The translations under genes and the position numbers were made by a program. This document shows, in pieces, positions 1-9,445 of a stretch of 64,000 nt of DNA; position 1 is the first letter of the stretch; every line of letters starts with the position of its first letter. Source of the stretch: Paenibacillus tuaregi (GTDB lineage: Bacteria; Bacillota; Bacilli; Paenibacillales; Paenibacillaceae); NCBI RefSeq assembly GCF_900086655.1, contig NZ_LT575476.1:3011869-3075868 (forward strand). The letters run 5' to 3'. The notes beneath the pieces are model-generated. The model made no database searches. It saw only the letters and a list, made by a program, of their open reading frames with translations, and had not been told where the DNA came from.

Positions 1-11
1 CTTCCTAATAA

Positions 12-53
12 CAAAAAACGTCAAGCCCTTCATAATCAAGGATCTTGACGTTC
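12..53 (-). terminator. Rho-independent terminator of the GH2 operon
   Basis: Read on the minus strand, a 9-bp stem (AACGTCAAG/CTTGACGTT) with an 18-nt loop is followed by a run of T. It lies directly after the stop codon of the GH2 gene, so it closes the four-gene operon that begins at 4957. Confidence 0.8.
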
Positions 54-62
54 TGTTTATTT

Positions 63-1826
63 TTAAGGCTGCTGCCCTTCATTAATTTTCCGGATGATTT
101 CAAGAGGAATCTTCGGCTTGCGGTCATAAGTAAGAAGTCCGTTAATCTCCTGCTCCACATCTGTCAGTTGGGTATAACAGATCCCTTGCAGCACTGGCGA
201 GCTTAGAGCTGGAAGCACAACATCCGCCAGGCGTTTAATAAAGTCTTCATCACTGGAAGCTCCGGAGTAGCCCCATCCTTCCTGAAGACTGCCCTTCTTG
301 AACGATATTCCCCCGAACTCGGTGAGCAGAATCGGCTGGCCTTCATAAGGGAAACCAGGAACCAGAATCCATCGATTCCCGGGGCGTGCGGAAAGAGTCT
401 TGTCTACAGAAGAATAACGATCCTCCAGTACATCACGCCGCCATTCATAATCGTGTATCGTAACCAGGTCCGTCTTGACGAGTTCCCAGCCATCATTAGA
501 TATTACAAGGCGGGTAGTATCCAGCGATTTAGTCGTATGGTAAAGGGCAAGCGCATGCTGCTGCTGTGCTTTATCAATCAAAATGTCAGTGACACCCCAG
601 CTCTCATTAAGCGGGACCCACGCCACAATACTAGGGTGGTTGTAATCGCGTTCTATGACCTGTATCCACTCCCGTGTAATCTGACCAGCATAATTCTCTG
701 TAAATTTATAAGCATTGGCCATTTCCCCCCAAACCAACAGTCCCAGCTTATCGGCCCAATATAGATACCTTGGATCTTCAATTTTCTGATGCTTGCGCGC
801 TCCATTAAAGCCCATTTCCTTAGTCAGCTCAACATCTCTGCGCAGATCCTCATCTGAAGGAGCGGTCAATATCCCCTCAGGGAAATACCCCTGGTCAAGA
901 ACTAGCTTCATATAATAAGGCCGGTTATTAAGCAGAACAACGCCGTCCTCAACGGAAATTTTGCGCATGCCGAAATAACTTGAGGCGGTATCTACGGCCT
1001 GGCCGTTAACAAGCAAAGTAAGCTCAATGTCATACAGATTTGGCTTTTCCGGTGACCACCAGCGGCCAAGGTGATGATCATTGAAATCCTGCAGTCTAAT
1101 CCTGCGGAATTCGTTATTGCCGGATACGGAGAAAATATCTTCAGACACAAGCTCACCGGCAAACCGAATCACCGATTTCAGCTGAATCTTCCCTTCAGAT
1201 AAGGGACCTTGAATAAAAGCTTGTAAGGCGATCTCATTGGTATCAATATCTGGCGTAAGCCGGATACGCTTCAGATGAGTCTCACTTACGGGTTCCAGCC
1301 ATACCGTCTGCCATATCCCTGTTGTACGTGTATAGAATATGCCCATGGACTCCTCTTCCCAATACTGCTTGCCACGCGGGAGCGTAAAGTCCTGGCTGTA
1401 ATCTACTGCCTTCACTATAACGGTATTATCCCCCTCCACGAGGACATCCGTAATATCCGCATGAAATGGGGTGTGACCGCCCTCATGGACCGCAACCAGG
1501 CATCCATTCACCCATACTTTGGCCTCATAATCCACGGCCCCGAAATGCAGAATCAGTCGTCTTCCCGCATATTCTTCTGGTATCGAGAAGTTCTTGCGGT
1601 ACCAGACAATGTCATGAAACGAGGTGTCTCCTATGCCGCTTAACTGGCTCTGATAGCAGAAGGGGACTTGAATTTGCCGGGAGAAATCATGACCTCCTCG
1701 ATACCAGCCTTCCTTCTCCCCCACGGAATCATCATCAAATTCAAAATCCCACTCCCCATTCAAGCTCATCCATTCTTTACGAACAAATTGTGGGCGTGGA
1801 TACTCGTTACGCTTTGTTACTGTCAT
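63..1826 (-). CDS. Glycoside hydrolase family 2 enzyme (beta-galactosidase/beta-glucuronidase-like)
   Basis: Cytoplasmic glycosidase of 587 residues with no signal peptide. It has the GH2 layout: an N-terminal jelly-roll sugar-binding domain (about 1-180), an immunoglobulin-like domain (about 185-290) and a TIM barrel (about 300-587). The likely acid/base is Glu408 in the NESWG motif and the likely nucleophile Glu503 in TEFGG. It is the last gene of an operon with a binding protein and two permeases, so it probably hydrolyses the oligosaccharide they import. It is shorter than LacZ (about 1000 residues) and closer in size to the beta-glucuronidase-like branch of GH2. The exact sugar specificity cannot be read from the sequence. 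Confidence 0.88.
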   Translation of the reverse strand: MTVTKRNEYPRPQFVRKEWMSLNGEWDFEFDDDSVGEKEGWYRGGHDFSRQIQVPFCYQSQLSGIGDTSFHDIVWYRKNFSIPEEYAGRRLILHFGAVDYEAKVWVNGCLVAVHEGGHTPFHADITDVLVEGDNTVIVKAVDYSQDFTLPRGKQYWEEESMGIFYTRTTGIWQTVWLEPVSETHLKRIRLTPDIDTNEIALQAFIQGPLSEGKIQLKSVIRFAGELVSEDIFSVSGNNEFRRIRLQDFNDHHLGRWWSPEKPNLYDIELTLLVNGQAVDTASSYFGMRKISVEDGVVLLNNRPYYMKLVLDQGYFPEGILTAPSDEDLRRDVELTKEMGFNGARKHQKIEDPRYLYWADKLGLLVWGEMANAYKFTENYAGQITREWIQVIERDYNHPSIVAWVPLNESWGVTDILIDKAQQQHALALYHTTKSLDTTRLVISNDGWELVKTDLVTIHDYEWRRDVLEDRYSSVDKTLSARPGNRWILVPGFPYEGQPILLTEFGGISFKKGSLQEGWGYSGASSDEDFIKRLADVVLPALSSPVLQGICYTQLTDVEQEINGLLTYDRKPKIPLEIIRKINEGQQP

Positions 1827-1853
1827 TCTTCTCTACTCCTTTATATATACCAC

Positions 1854-2660
1854 TCATCCTTTAATGCCGGACAAGCTGATACCCTTAATAATTTGACGCT
1901 CGAAGATGAGGAACAAGATAATAATTGGAATGGAGGATAGCGTGTTGATTACCATAGGCTTTACATAATCTTCTGAATACTGACTCATCAAGGTCGGAAT
2001 TCCCATCGGCAGTGTGAAGAACTTATCGTTCGTGATGGATAGAAATGGCCACAGGAAATTGTTCCACGAGCCAATAAAGGTCAGAATAGCCATAGATGCC
2101 AGTGCTGGACGGGTAAGCGGAAGCATAATGGTCAGGAAGATCCGCCAGGTCCCTCCCCCGTCAATTTGCACGCTTTCAATCAAATCGTTCGGAATTCCAT
2201 CGAAAAAGCTTTTAAGTACAATAACAGCCATCGGAGAGGCCAACACGGTGAAAATCAGCCCCTGATACGAATTCAGCAAATGCATGTCTTTGGCAACCTG
2301 ATACAGTGGAATAATAATGCCCTCACCTGGAATTAACAGACCGGCAAGTATGACAAAGAACATGACGGATCTGAAGCGGAACCTGATCTTAGACATCGCA
2401 TAACCTGCCATTGCCGCGATTAGTACAGTTAAGATTGTAACGACTCCCGCTACAAAAAAGCTGTTCCATACCCATTGCAGCAGTTTGGTTCCACCGATGA
2501 TTTGGGAATAAACCGCGAAGGAATACGGAGGAGTGAACCAATCAACCGTACCCGACACCTTCATCCCCTCCTCCTTAACAGAGACCACAATCATCCAGAC
2601 TAACGGAATAAGGAACACGAAGGCAGCGGCCAGTGAAATTATTCGATATACCCATTTCAT
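1854..2660 (-). CDS. Carbohydrate ABC transporter permease, MalG type
   Basis: Integral membrane protein of 268 residues with about six hydrophobic segments. It has the EAA-type loop that contacts the ATPase (about 160-180, with the pattern ESVQIDGGGTWRIF). It is the second permease of a CUT1-type sugar importer: the neighbouring gene at 2663-3544 gives the partner permease and 3626-4957 the binding lipoprotein. No ATPase gene is present, so a shared MsmX-type ATPase encoded elsewhere probably powers it. The gap to the upstream permease is 2 bp, which suggests translational coupling. Confidence 0.92.
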   Translation of the reverse strand: MKWVYRIISLAAAFVFLIPLVWMIVVSVKEEGMKVSGTVDWFTPPYSFAVYSQIIGGTKLLQWVWNSFFVAGVVTILTVLIAAMAGYAMSKIRFRFRSVMFFVILAGLLIPGEGIIIPLYQVAKDMHLLNSYQGLIFTVLASPMAVIVLKSFFDGIPNDLIESVQIDGGGTWRIFLTIMLPLTRPALASMAILTFIGSWNNFLWPFLSITNDKFFTLPMGIPTLMSQYSEDYVKPMVINTLSSIPIIILFLIFERQIIKGISLSGIKG

Positions 2661-2662
2661 CC

Positions 2663-3544
2663 TTAGACTGCCTCCTTCCGATTGCTAATTACATATTGAA
2701 TAATCGAGAGAACGAGCAGGATCGCAAACAGCATGTATGACATCGTTGCCGCATAACCGAGATCATTCTTACGGAAGCCGGTCTGATAGATATACTGGAT
2801 AATCGGTCTTGTCGAATCCAGTGGACCGCCGCCTGTAATGATGTATATTTGCAGGAACACCTTGTAGGAAGCAATAATCTGCAGCATCAGTATGGTGCGG
2901 GTGATCGGATTCAACATAGGTAGGGTGATTCTCCAAAACATCTGACCCCGGGTTGCCCCATCTAGTGAAGCCGCTTCGTACATATCGTCCGGGATTTCTT
3001 GCATAGCAGATAAATACAGGATGAAATTAAAGCCAACCGTCCACCAGAGCGTTAGTGCAGCGATAGCAATCCAGGCAAGAGAAGGCTCAGTCAACCAGAA
3101 CACTTCTTTGCCTTCCGGCAGAATCCCCAGTGCGTGAAGAAATCCGTTAATGAATCCCGTATACGGCTGGAACATGAACAGTCCTAGATAGGATGCCACG
3201 GAGACCGACAAGATGCTTGGGAGAAAAAAGGCGCTGCGATACAGCTTCTGCAGCCGGGATTTCCGGTTAGCTATCAGTGCCAGCCCAATAGCCAAAGCGA
3301 TCATCGTTGGTGTTGTCAAAAATACAAATATGGTTGAATGCCAGACGGCTGCCCAGAATTGGTCGTCTTGAAACATTCGCTTAAAGTTGTCAAAACCGAC
3401 ATATTTCAGCTTTTTGATCAAGGTCCACTTGTAAAAGCTCATTTCAATACCTTTGATCATAGGCCATATCGTAAAGAGTACATATACAATAAGAAAAGGC
3501 AGCAGAAACAGGAGCGCCTGCATATCTATCCGAAGTTTTTTCAT
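2663..3544 (-). CDS. Carbohydrate ABC transporter permease, MalF type
   Basis: Integral membrane protein of 293 residues. It has the start expected of MalF-type permeases (a membrane segment with FLIVYVLFTIWPM near residues 17-29), followed by five further hydrophobic segments and the EAA loop EAASLDGATRGQMFW near residues 190-204. It forms the heterodimeric pore with the product of 1854-2660. It lies behind the binding-protein gene, from which it is separated by a stable hairpin at 3557-3611 that may lower its expression relative to the binding protein. Confidence 0.92.
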   Translation of the reverse strand: MKKLRIDMQALLFLLPFLIVYVLFTIWPMIKGIEMSFYKWTLIKKLKYVGFDNFKRMFQDDQFWAAVWHSTIFVFLTTPTMIALAIGLALIANRKSRLQKLYRSAFFLPSILSVSVASYLGLFMFQPYTGFINGFLHALGILPEGKEVFWLTEPSLAWIAIAALTLWWTVGFNFILYLSAMQEIPDDMYEAASLDGATRGQMFWRITLPMLNPITRTILMLQIIASYKVFLQIYIITGGGPLDSTRPIIQYIYQTGFRKNDLGYAATMSYMLFAILLVLSIIQYVISNRKEAV

Positions 3545-3556
3545 GCTTACTTCACC

Positions 3557-3611
3557 TCGTTTCGTGCTTCAGGCCGGCTTGGAGCAGGTTCTCACAAGCC
3601 GCCTGAAACGA
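3557..3611 (-). promoter_or_regulatory. Intercistronic hairpin between binding protein and permease genes
   Basis: A long imperfect stem (TCGTTTC at one end pairs with GAAACGA, continuing into a CAGGCGGCTTG/CAAGCCGGCCTG arm) fills most of the gap. There is no T-run, so it is unlikely to be a full terminator. Hairpins at this place in binding-protein operons usually stabilise the upstream message; that role is inferred here. Confidence 0.55.
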
Positions 3612-3625
3612 AAGTCAAAGCTTGA

Positions 3626-4957
3626 TTACTCGCTTAGAATCTTCGTAATTTCGGTCTGGATCTTACCAAAAGCATCGGTGCTTGACATCTTATTGGACCA
3701 AATTTCATTCAGATATTTGAACATCGCATTATCACGAATCTGCCAGTTCTTATCCGAATGTTTCGGGAATTTAACTGTACTTGCTACAGAGACATAGTCA
3801 CTGCGGTAAGGCATTTCTTTGAATTCCGGTTTGTCGAACACTGCGGGTTTGGCTGGAATGTGGCCAGCTTTGGCCCAGATTTGCCCGTTGTCGGCGATCC
3901 AATTCGCGAAGATGAGTGCAGCTTTGCGTTTCTCAGGGTCTTCATTGGTGGTTGTTGGCAGGATGATCGTATGAGCATCCCCCCACGTTGCTTGTTGATC
4001 ATAAATTTTAGGGATCGGCATTGCTCCGAACTCAAGACCTTTTGTCTTCTCCCAAGTCCCTGTAGCCCATACTCCAGTCATCATGATGGCAGCATTCCCG
4101 CTCTGGAATGTTTTGTAGAAATCCGGATCATTTAGCTTGATGAAGTTGTATTTATGATATAGGTCCTTGATATAATCGGCCGCCTTGACCGCCTTGGCCG
4201 TATCGATTTCCGGCGACTTCAGATCATCGGACACAACATCATTGCCCCCTTGCTGGGAATACAGTGCCCACCATAACCGGAAAGGATCGTCATTCGTGTT
4301 GGAGAGTGCAAAAGGGTATTTGCCTTTTGGCAGCTTTTCTTTGAGCGTGGTCAGAAATTTGATGAATCCGTCAGCCGATTGCTCAATGATCGGCTTGCCG
4401 TCCTCACCCAGAAGCCCGGCTGTCTTCAGAAGAGCTTTGTTGTAATACATAATGAAGGGATGTGTATCTATAGGAATTGCATAATGCTTGGTATCGTAGA
4501 CGGAAGCATCCAGAATATTCTGATTAAATGTGCTCCAGTCAACCCCTGCTTCCTTCGCAGCTTCGTCCAGTTCGGTAGCAACACCTTGATTGATTAAGTC
4601 AGGTAGCCGGGAAATGTGGGAAATTCCGATATCAGGACCATTGCCTGCTCCAACTGCGGTAATAAGCTTCGTGTAGTATTCAGCCCATACCAGCTTTGTG
4701 TTTTTCACTTGGATATTCGGGTGTTCTTGGTTGAATTTGTCCACCAGCGCCTGCATATTGTCACCGTCACCGCCGTCAAACAGGGTCCAGAACGACAAGT
4801 TTACTTTCTCTCCGCTTCCGGTTGAAGCGGTTTCATTTGTTTTGTTGCTTGATGTACCACCGGAGTCTTTCGAAGAATTGTCACTGCTGCCACAAGCACT
4901 AAGGATAAGTGATAACAAGAATAGCGCACCAATCAATGTACTGAATTTCCTTCTCAT
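3626..4957 (-). CDS. Sugar ABC transporter substrate-binding lipoprotein
   Basis: Exported lipoprotein of 443 residues. The N-terminus has two Arg and a Lys, a hydrophobic core and the lipobox LSAC with Cys22 as the lipid-modified residue, followed by a Ser/Thr-rich linker. The rest is a family-1 (MalE-like) extracellular solute-binding fold, including the typical MMTGVWATG stretch. It is the first gene of the importer operon and should deliver the oligosaccharide to the permeases at 2663-3544 and 1854-2660. A perfect cre consensus lies about 100 bp upstream of the start, so CcpA-dependent catabolite repression is likely. Confidence 0.93.
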   Translation of the reverse strand: MRRKFSTLIGALFLLSLILSACGSSDNSSKDSGGTSSNKTNETASTGSGEKVNLSFWTLFDGGDGDNMQALVDKFNQEHPNIQVKNTKLVWAEYYTKLITAVGAGNGPDIGISHISRLPDLINQGVATELDEAAKEAGVDWSTFNQNILDASVYDTKHYAIPIDTHPFIMYYNKALLKTAGLLGEDGKPIIEQSADGFIKFLTTLKEKLPKGKYPFALSNTNDDPFRLWWALYSQQGGNDVVSDDLKSPEIDTAKAVKAADYIKDLYHKYNFIKLNDPDFYKTFQSGNAAIMMTGVWATGTWEKTKGLEFGAMPIPKIYDQQATWGDAHTIILPTTTNEDPEKRKAALIFANWIADNGQIWAKAGHIPAKPAVFDKPEFKEMPYRSDYVSVASTVKFPKHSDKNWQIRDNAMFKYLNEIWSNKMSSTDAFGKIQTEITKILSE

Positions 4958-4988
4958 GTGTACCCCCCAGTTTCTAAGTAAAGTATTT

Positions 4989-5030
4989 TAAGAACAAATA
5001 AATTGTTTTATTACATATTTTTTGTTCTTA
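4989..5030. promoter_or_regulatory. Inverted repeat, candidate operator of the binding-protein operon
   Basis: A perfect 10-bp inverted repeat (TAAGAACAAA at 4989-4998, TTTGTTCTTA at 5021-5030) with centres 32 bp apart, about three helical turns. Between the arms lies TGTTTTATTACA (5004-5015), which occurs again, inverted, in front of the ArsR-type gene at 6219-6230. It is a plausible binding site for that regulator. Confidence 0.45.
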
Positions 5031-5059
5031 TACGGGTATATTAATGGTGATTTCACCAA

Positions 5060-5074
5060 ATGTCAACGCATTCA
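5060..5074. promoter_or_regulatory. cre site (CcpA operator)
   Basis: ATGTCAACGCATTCA matches all 15 positions of the Bacillus cre consensus WTGNNARCGNWWWCA. It lies about 100 bp upstream of the binding-protein start codon and just downstream of the regulator terminator. Binding of CcpA here would repress the sugar operon when glucose is present. Confidence 0.65.
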
Positions 5075-5097
5075 TTTAAAATAATTGTAACTAATTA

Positions 5098-5139
5098 ATA
5101 AAAAAAGACTTTGTTACATGATTGATGTAACAAAGTCCT
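5098..5139 (-). terminator. Rho-independent terminator of the ArsR-type regulator
   Basis: On the minus strand a 13-bp perfect stem (GACTTTGTTACAT with its complement) with a 5-nt loop is followed by TTTTTT. It separates the regulator from the sugar operon downstream. Confidence 0.85.
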
Positions 5140-5145
5140 GTCCAT

Positions 5146-6081
5146 TCATTCCGATATTGGATCATATTGAATTCTCATTTTAATATCCTGCTCATAATCT
5201 CCGAATTCTCTGCCAAATAGATTAACCCCACCTTTGTGCACAGCAGAAGGGTCAACACCGATGCGCAATTTCAAATAGGGTTGCGTTTCTAATTTAAGGT
5301 CGTTAATACCCACATCCGAAATTTTCTTCATGTCCAGCGTGGTTCTGTCCTCTTCTACCCTCCAGGTTTTGAGAAGGCCATACTGGGTTGTCCAATCCAA
5401 CCACCATGAAGGATTTAGCTTCCCTCTGCGGTCTCCGAAATCTCCAGGACTGGTCCACATTCCAATCTCCACCCCATTGACCCACACCGATATGTCTGAG
5501 GGCCAATCATTATCATAATTAGGAGCCTCCGAACAAATCTCCATGGAGAATTCCAGTGATTTGATCTTCACTTGCTCTGGAAGCTCAAGCGGCAGCAAAT
5601 ATTCCAGATAACCTTGACGGAACCAGATGATTTGAGCGCTGATATGCTTCGGATGATAGAAGCTGGCAGGTTCGTCCTCGCGGATAAGCATCTCGTCCGA
5701 GTTAGCCATGCCACAGGTTGGGTAAACCTCACAGGTGCTGTAGTGACCGATCGGAAGTTCAATCTCATACAATCCGTAAGGAGCTTTATTAGACTGAATG
5801 GAAGGGTTCAGGTTCATATGAATATCATCGTAGGTCCGGGTACATACCTTCATAGCCCCACGAACCGCAGGCAGTAACTCAGTGGTTAGAAGCTGGGCAG
5901 CCTCTAGTATCTTGACATTATTCGCTACTGTCGATACAGGCAGCTGTAATTCTTCCGCAATCTCAATAATATTCATGCTTCTCGTATTAAGCAATCGGAG
6001 CATATCAACCCGGGCCCGCGTAGACAGCGCATGCGCAACCGCAACTAATTTATCAGGGTCCTTCACACTTAAATCAAGCAT
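5146..6081 (-). CDS. ArsR-type winged-helix transcriptional regulator with C-terminal ligand-binding-like region
   Basis: Cytoplasmic DNA-binding protein of 311 residues. Residues 8-85 form an ArsR-like winged helix (recognition part IIEIAEELQLPVSTVANNVKI). The remaining ~220 residues are rich in beta strands and aromatic residues and are not a metal-binding ArsR tail; proteins of this layout often accompany sugar operons. A GGAGAGG ribosome binding site precedes the ATG. It lies directly upstream of the GH2 importer operon on the same strand, separated by a terminator, and a 12-bp sequence shared by the two promoter regions may be its site. The effector is unknown. Confidence 0.75.
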   Translation of the reverse strand: MLDLSVKDPDKLVAVAHALSTRARVDMLRLLNTRSMNIIEIAEELQLPVSTVANNVKILEAAQLLTTELLPAVRGAMKVCTRTYDDIHMNLNPSIQSNKAPYGLYEIELPIGHYSTCEVYPTCGMANSDEMLIREDEPASFYHPKHISAQIIWFRQGYLEYLLPLELPEQVKIKSLEFSMEICSEAPNYDNDWPSDISVWVNGVEIGMWTSPGDFGDRRGKLNPSWWLDWTTQYGLLKTWRVEEDRTTLDMKKISDVGINDLKLETQPYLKLRIGVDPSAVHKGGVNLFGREFGDYEQDIKMRIQYDPISE

Positions 6082-6218
6082 CTCTACCTCTCCTTCTTAT
6101 CCTGCCTGATGCAGATGGCCGCAGCTTAAGCCTGGAGCAGCATACGCAGAATCGAAGTTTTGTTTGATTAATCCTACAAAAAAGTGTAACCCTTTTTAGC
6201 CTGAACAAGCAAGATATT

Positions 6219-6230
6219 TGTAATAAAACA
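6219..6230. promoter_or_regulatory. Second copy of the 12-bp candidate operator
   Basis: TGTAATAAAACA is the exact reverse complement of 5004-5015 in the binding-protein promoter. It lies in the 258-bp gap between the divergent ArsR-type and PucR-type genes, so it could serve autoregulation of the former. TTGTTC lies nearby in both copies. Confidence 0.35.
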
Positions 6231-6339
6231 AAAATCCGATACCATTTATGAAATCATGATTATCCAGTCAGCAAATTTCCATTTTGCGGTATACTAGACT
6301 AGGCTCAAATTCAACCTTCACTTTTTAGCGCGAAAAGAG

Positions 6340-7998
6340 ATGAGGAATATATTGAATCCTAATTATCAATTAACCGTTAAGGAAGTTTTAGAGAGGCATC
6401 ATTTTAAGCATGCCTACATTGCCGCCGGCGAGAAGGGCTTGAATCGCCCGGTCCGCTGGGTTCATATCATTGAAGTCATAGACTTTGAGGAACTCCTGCA
6501 GGGGGAAGAAATGATATTGACCACCGGAGCAGCATTCAAGAAGGATATCGGGTTATTTCAGCTGTATATGAACCAGCTCATCAAGCGGAATGTATCCTGC
6601 TTATGTATCGAAATGGGCCACTATGTGAACTCAGTTCTCGAAGAATGGATTACGCTCGCGGAGGAGCACGAGCTCCCTTTAATTATTTTTCCCCAGTCTG
6701 TCCGGTTTATTGATATTACCCAGGACATTCATTCTTATCTGATCAATCAGCACCATCAGGTGCTTAGGGGATTGGAGAAAGTATCCCGTGAGTTTCACCG
6801 GATGACCCTTACTTCTCAAGGCGTTTCCCAGGTGCTTCAACTGCTTCATAGCAGCATTAAATCACAGGTCATCTACTTGCCGTCGGATGGCAGTCCCACT
6901 TTCGTGCCGCAAATGGAACGCAGTGAAGCCAAAGAGTGGCTGGAAACGTTAAAGAATCTCCTAGAAAAGGAAGCCCGGGATTCATTCTCTCCTCTCCTAA
7001 AGGAATGGAATGAGAGAACTCTGATTGCCCAGCCGGTCGGTGCTCTTGGTAAGACGTGGGCGCATCTCGTCATTCTTCTAGACCGCAAGCCCCAGGAATT
7101 TGAATATCTGATTCTCGACTCGGCTTCACTGTCCATCGCTCAGGATATACTTCGCAAAAGATATATGGAAGAACGCAAGCTCTACTCCCAAACGTTATGG
7201 GTGGACGATCTGCTCCATCTGCGAATTCGTGAGGAAGAACAGATTAAAGTATTAATTGGAACGGATTTCGGCATACTGAATGAGCTGAATTGTTATGTAT
7301 GTCTAATTGATTTTGGCCTGGAACAGGATACCCGCAAAATTTCGGAAACCTCCGGTATAGAAACGGACGGTATCCATCTGTCCCTTGGCGTTCGCTCCAT
7401 ATTTGAGCAGTATGCCTTTCATCCGTTGATCACCTTGCAGAATAACAGGCTGGTTGTCATGATATTTGACAGAGTCGGCGGCAAATCTGCCAAGCTGAGA
7501 CTGCGGCATGCCTTTCAATTGATCCAGGAGTTGAAATCAGATGAGGATATGAGGCTGACCATTGGCATAGGGCAGGCTTACAAAGGATTTATGCAGGCTT
7601 ATGTCAGCTATCAAGAAGCGATTCAGGCCATCTCCCTGTCACCCACACTGCACCAGGATGTCCTGTTTTTTGACGAGCTTGGAGTTTTTCAACTGCTGTT
7701 TAACATTACAGACAAACAAATTATGCATGTGTTCATTGATAGATACCTCGGCCCAATCCTTGATTATGATAAGAAAAGGGGCAGCCAGCTCCTGAGAACG
7801 TTAAAAGTCTACCTGGATTGTGACGGCTCCAAGCAGATCGCCGCGCAGCAGCTTTTTGTCGTAAGGCAATCCTTATACTACCGTCTGGAGAAAATCGAAG
7901 AATTGCTCGGCCAAGATTACATGTCTCCAGAGAACCGGTTGGCCCTCCAAGTGGCCATACGCGCTTATCAACTGCTTCATCCTGAATTGTCAATGTAA
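6340..7998 (+). CDS. PucR-family transcriptional regulator, probable activator of ald (AdeR-like)
   Basis: Regulator of 552 residues with a PucR N-terminal domain (about 8-130; LTVKEVLERHHFKHA onward), a central GGDEF-like/linker region and a C-terminal PucR helix-turn-helix (about 485-548; includes KQIAAQQLFVVRQSLYYRLEKI, cited here as starting at KQIAAQQLF). The next gene on the same strand is ald. In Bacillus subtilis the PucR-type protein AdeR activates ald, so the same role is inferred. The start is uncertain: ATG at 6340 has only a weak AAAAGAG, while TTG at 6352 has GATGAGG six bases upstream. A TATACT -10 element lies at 6290-6295. Confidence 0.8.
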   Translation: MRNILNPNYQLTVKEVLERHHFKHAYIAAGEKGLNRPVRWVHIIEVIDFEELLQGEEMILTTGAAFKKDIGLFQLYMNQLIKRNVSCLCIEMGHYVNSVLEEWITLAEEHELPLIIFPQSVRFIDITQDIHSYLINQHHQVLRGLEKVSREFHRMTLTSQGVSQVLQLLHSSIKSQVIYLPSDGSPTFVPQMERSEAKEWLETLKNLLEKEARDSFSPLLKEWNERTLIAQPVGALGKTWAHLVILLDRKPQEFEYLILDSASLSIAQDILRKRYMEERKLYSQTLWVDDLLHLRIREEEQIKVLIGTDFGILNELNCYVCLIDFGLEQDTRKISETSGIETDGIHLSLGVRSIFEQYAFHPLITLQNNRLVVMIFDRVGGKSAKLRLRHAFQLIQELKSDEDMRLTIGIGQAYKGFMQAYVSYQEAIQAISLSPTLHQDVLFFDELGVFQLLFNITDKQIMHVFIDRYLGPILDYDKKRGSQLLRTLKVYLDCDGSKQIAAQQLFVVRQSLYYRLEKIEELLGQDYMSPENRLALQVAIRAYQLLHPELSM

Positions 7999-8119
7999 AA
8001 ATTAACTGACAGCTTTCCTTACAAATTGTCCAGTGGAGATCACCTTTACGAGGTCTATAATTAAATTTAAATCCAGGCACGCTACCCATAGGGGACCTGT
8101 CAAGAGAGGAAGATTTACC

Positions 8120-9238
8120 ATGATTATAGGCGTTCCAAAGGAAATCAAAAACAACGAGTACCGAGTGGGCATGACACCAAGCTCCGTGCTGTCTTACACC
8201 CATGCTGGCCATGAGGTCTGGGTTGAGACCGGGGCTGGCGCCGGGATCGGATATATGGATGAGGATTTCGCCAAAGCAGGTGCCAAAATAAAAGATCATG
8301 CGGCTGAAGTATGGTCCGCCGAGATGGTTGTCAAGGTTAAAGAGCCTCTCCCGGAGGAATATAGCTTCTTCCGCGAAGGTTTGATTTTGTACACTTACCT
8401 TCACCTTGCTCCCGAGAAGGAACTGACCCAAGCGCTTGTGGAGAAGAAAGTAACCGCAATTGCATATGAAACGATACAGCTTGATAATGGCAGTCTTCCC
8501 CTGCTCACGCCTATGAGTGAAGTGGCTGGACGAATGTCCATTCAGATCGGGGTACATTTCCTGGAAAAGGCTCATGGCGGCAAAGGAATTCTGCTAAGCG
8601 GTGTTCCTGGTGTGGAGCCGGCGAAAGTAGCCGTAATCGGCGGAGGCATCGTGGGCACGAATGCAGCTAAAATGGCTGCCGGCCTTGGGGCGGATGTTAG
8701 CATCGTTGACCTTAACCCGGATCGCTTGCGTCACTTGGACGACCAATTCAACGGACGGGTCAAAACCGTAATGTCCAATCCTTATAATATTGCCGAAGTT
8801 GTCCGGAATGCCGACCTGGTTGTAGGTGCCGTATTAATTCCTGGTGCCCGCGCTCCACGACTGGTAACGGAAGAAATGGTGAAATCCATGAGTCCTGGCT
8901 CCGTAATCGTTGATGTTGCTATTGATCAAGGGGGTTCTATTGAAACCATTGACCGGATTACCACACACGATAATCCGACCTATGTAAAGCATGACGTGAT
9001 CCATTATGCGGTGGCGAACATACCGGGTGCTGTTGCACGCACTTCCACCTTGGCACTTACCAACGTAACCACACCCTATGGGCTTCAGATAGCCAACAAG
9101 GGGTACGCGCGTGCCGCGTTGGACAACAAAGCGATAGCCAAAGGAATCAATGTTGTAGGCGGTTATGTATCGTACAAAGCGGTTGCCGAGGCTCATGGCT
9201 ACGAATATAAAGATGTTTATGATTTGCTGAACCAATAA
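8120..9238 (+). CDS. ald: Alanine dehydrogenase
   Basis: NAD-dependent enzyme converting L-alanine to pyruvate and ammonia, 372 residues, the usual family length. The ATG at 8120 is chosen because [17 protein letters not shown] is the conserved N-terminus and AGAGAGGAAG lies just upstream; an open frame extends back to 8033 but is not conserved in type. Visible features are the pyruvate-binding Lys in [11 protein letters not shown], the catalytic His in [10 protein letters not shown], and the dinucleotide-binding [18 protein letters not shown]. It follows a PucR-type regulator gene by 121 bp, which fits control by that protein. The enzyme supports growth on alanine and, in Bacillus, sporulation. 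Confidence 0.97.
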   Translation: MIIGVPKEIKNNEYRVGMTPSSVLSYTHAGHEVWVETGAGAGIGYMDEDFAKAGAKIKDHAAEVWSAEMVVKVKEPLPEEYSFFREGLILYTYLHLAPEKELTQALVEKKVTAIAYETIQLDNGSLPLLTPMSEVAGRMSIQIGVHFLEKAHGGKGILLSGVPGVEPAKVAVIGGGIVGTNAAKMAAGLGADVSIVDLNPDRLRHLDDQFNGRVKTVMSNPYNIAEVVRNADLVVGAVLIPGARAPRLVTEEMVKSMSPGSVIVDVAIDQGGSIETIDRITTHDNPTYVKHDVIHYAVANIPGAVARTSTLALTNVTTPYGLQIANKGYARAALDNKAIAKGINVVGGYVSYKAVAEAHGYEYKDVYDLLNQ

Positions 9239-9256
9239 AGTGTATTTAAAAGGAAC

Positions 9257-9291
9257 GGGGTCGTCACTAAAGACGACCCCTGATTTTGTTT
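9257..9291 (+). terminator. Terminator of ald
   Basis: A perfect 9-bp stem (GGGGTCGTC/GACGACCCC) with a 6-nt loop followed by a T-rich tract, 18 bp after the ald stop codon. Confidence 0.85.
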
Positions 9292-9445
9292 AAGAGTCCG
9301 GTTGTGCTCGCGAAAAGGCTCCGAAGGCGTATGCTGCACCCATCGCTGCAGGTTAAATTCAGTTGACAATTTTATCCGTTTACACCTTTACATTAATGTG
9401 CTAATTTGATGATGTGCCCTAAATTATGGTAAAGGATGTGTAATA

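Noticed and set aside
7733..8575. 280-codon minus-strand frame over the regulator/ald junction
   Set aside because: It crosses the ends of two well-supported plus-strand genes and has no recognisable domain.
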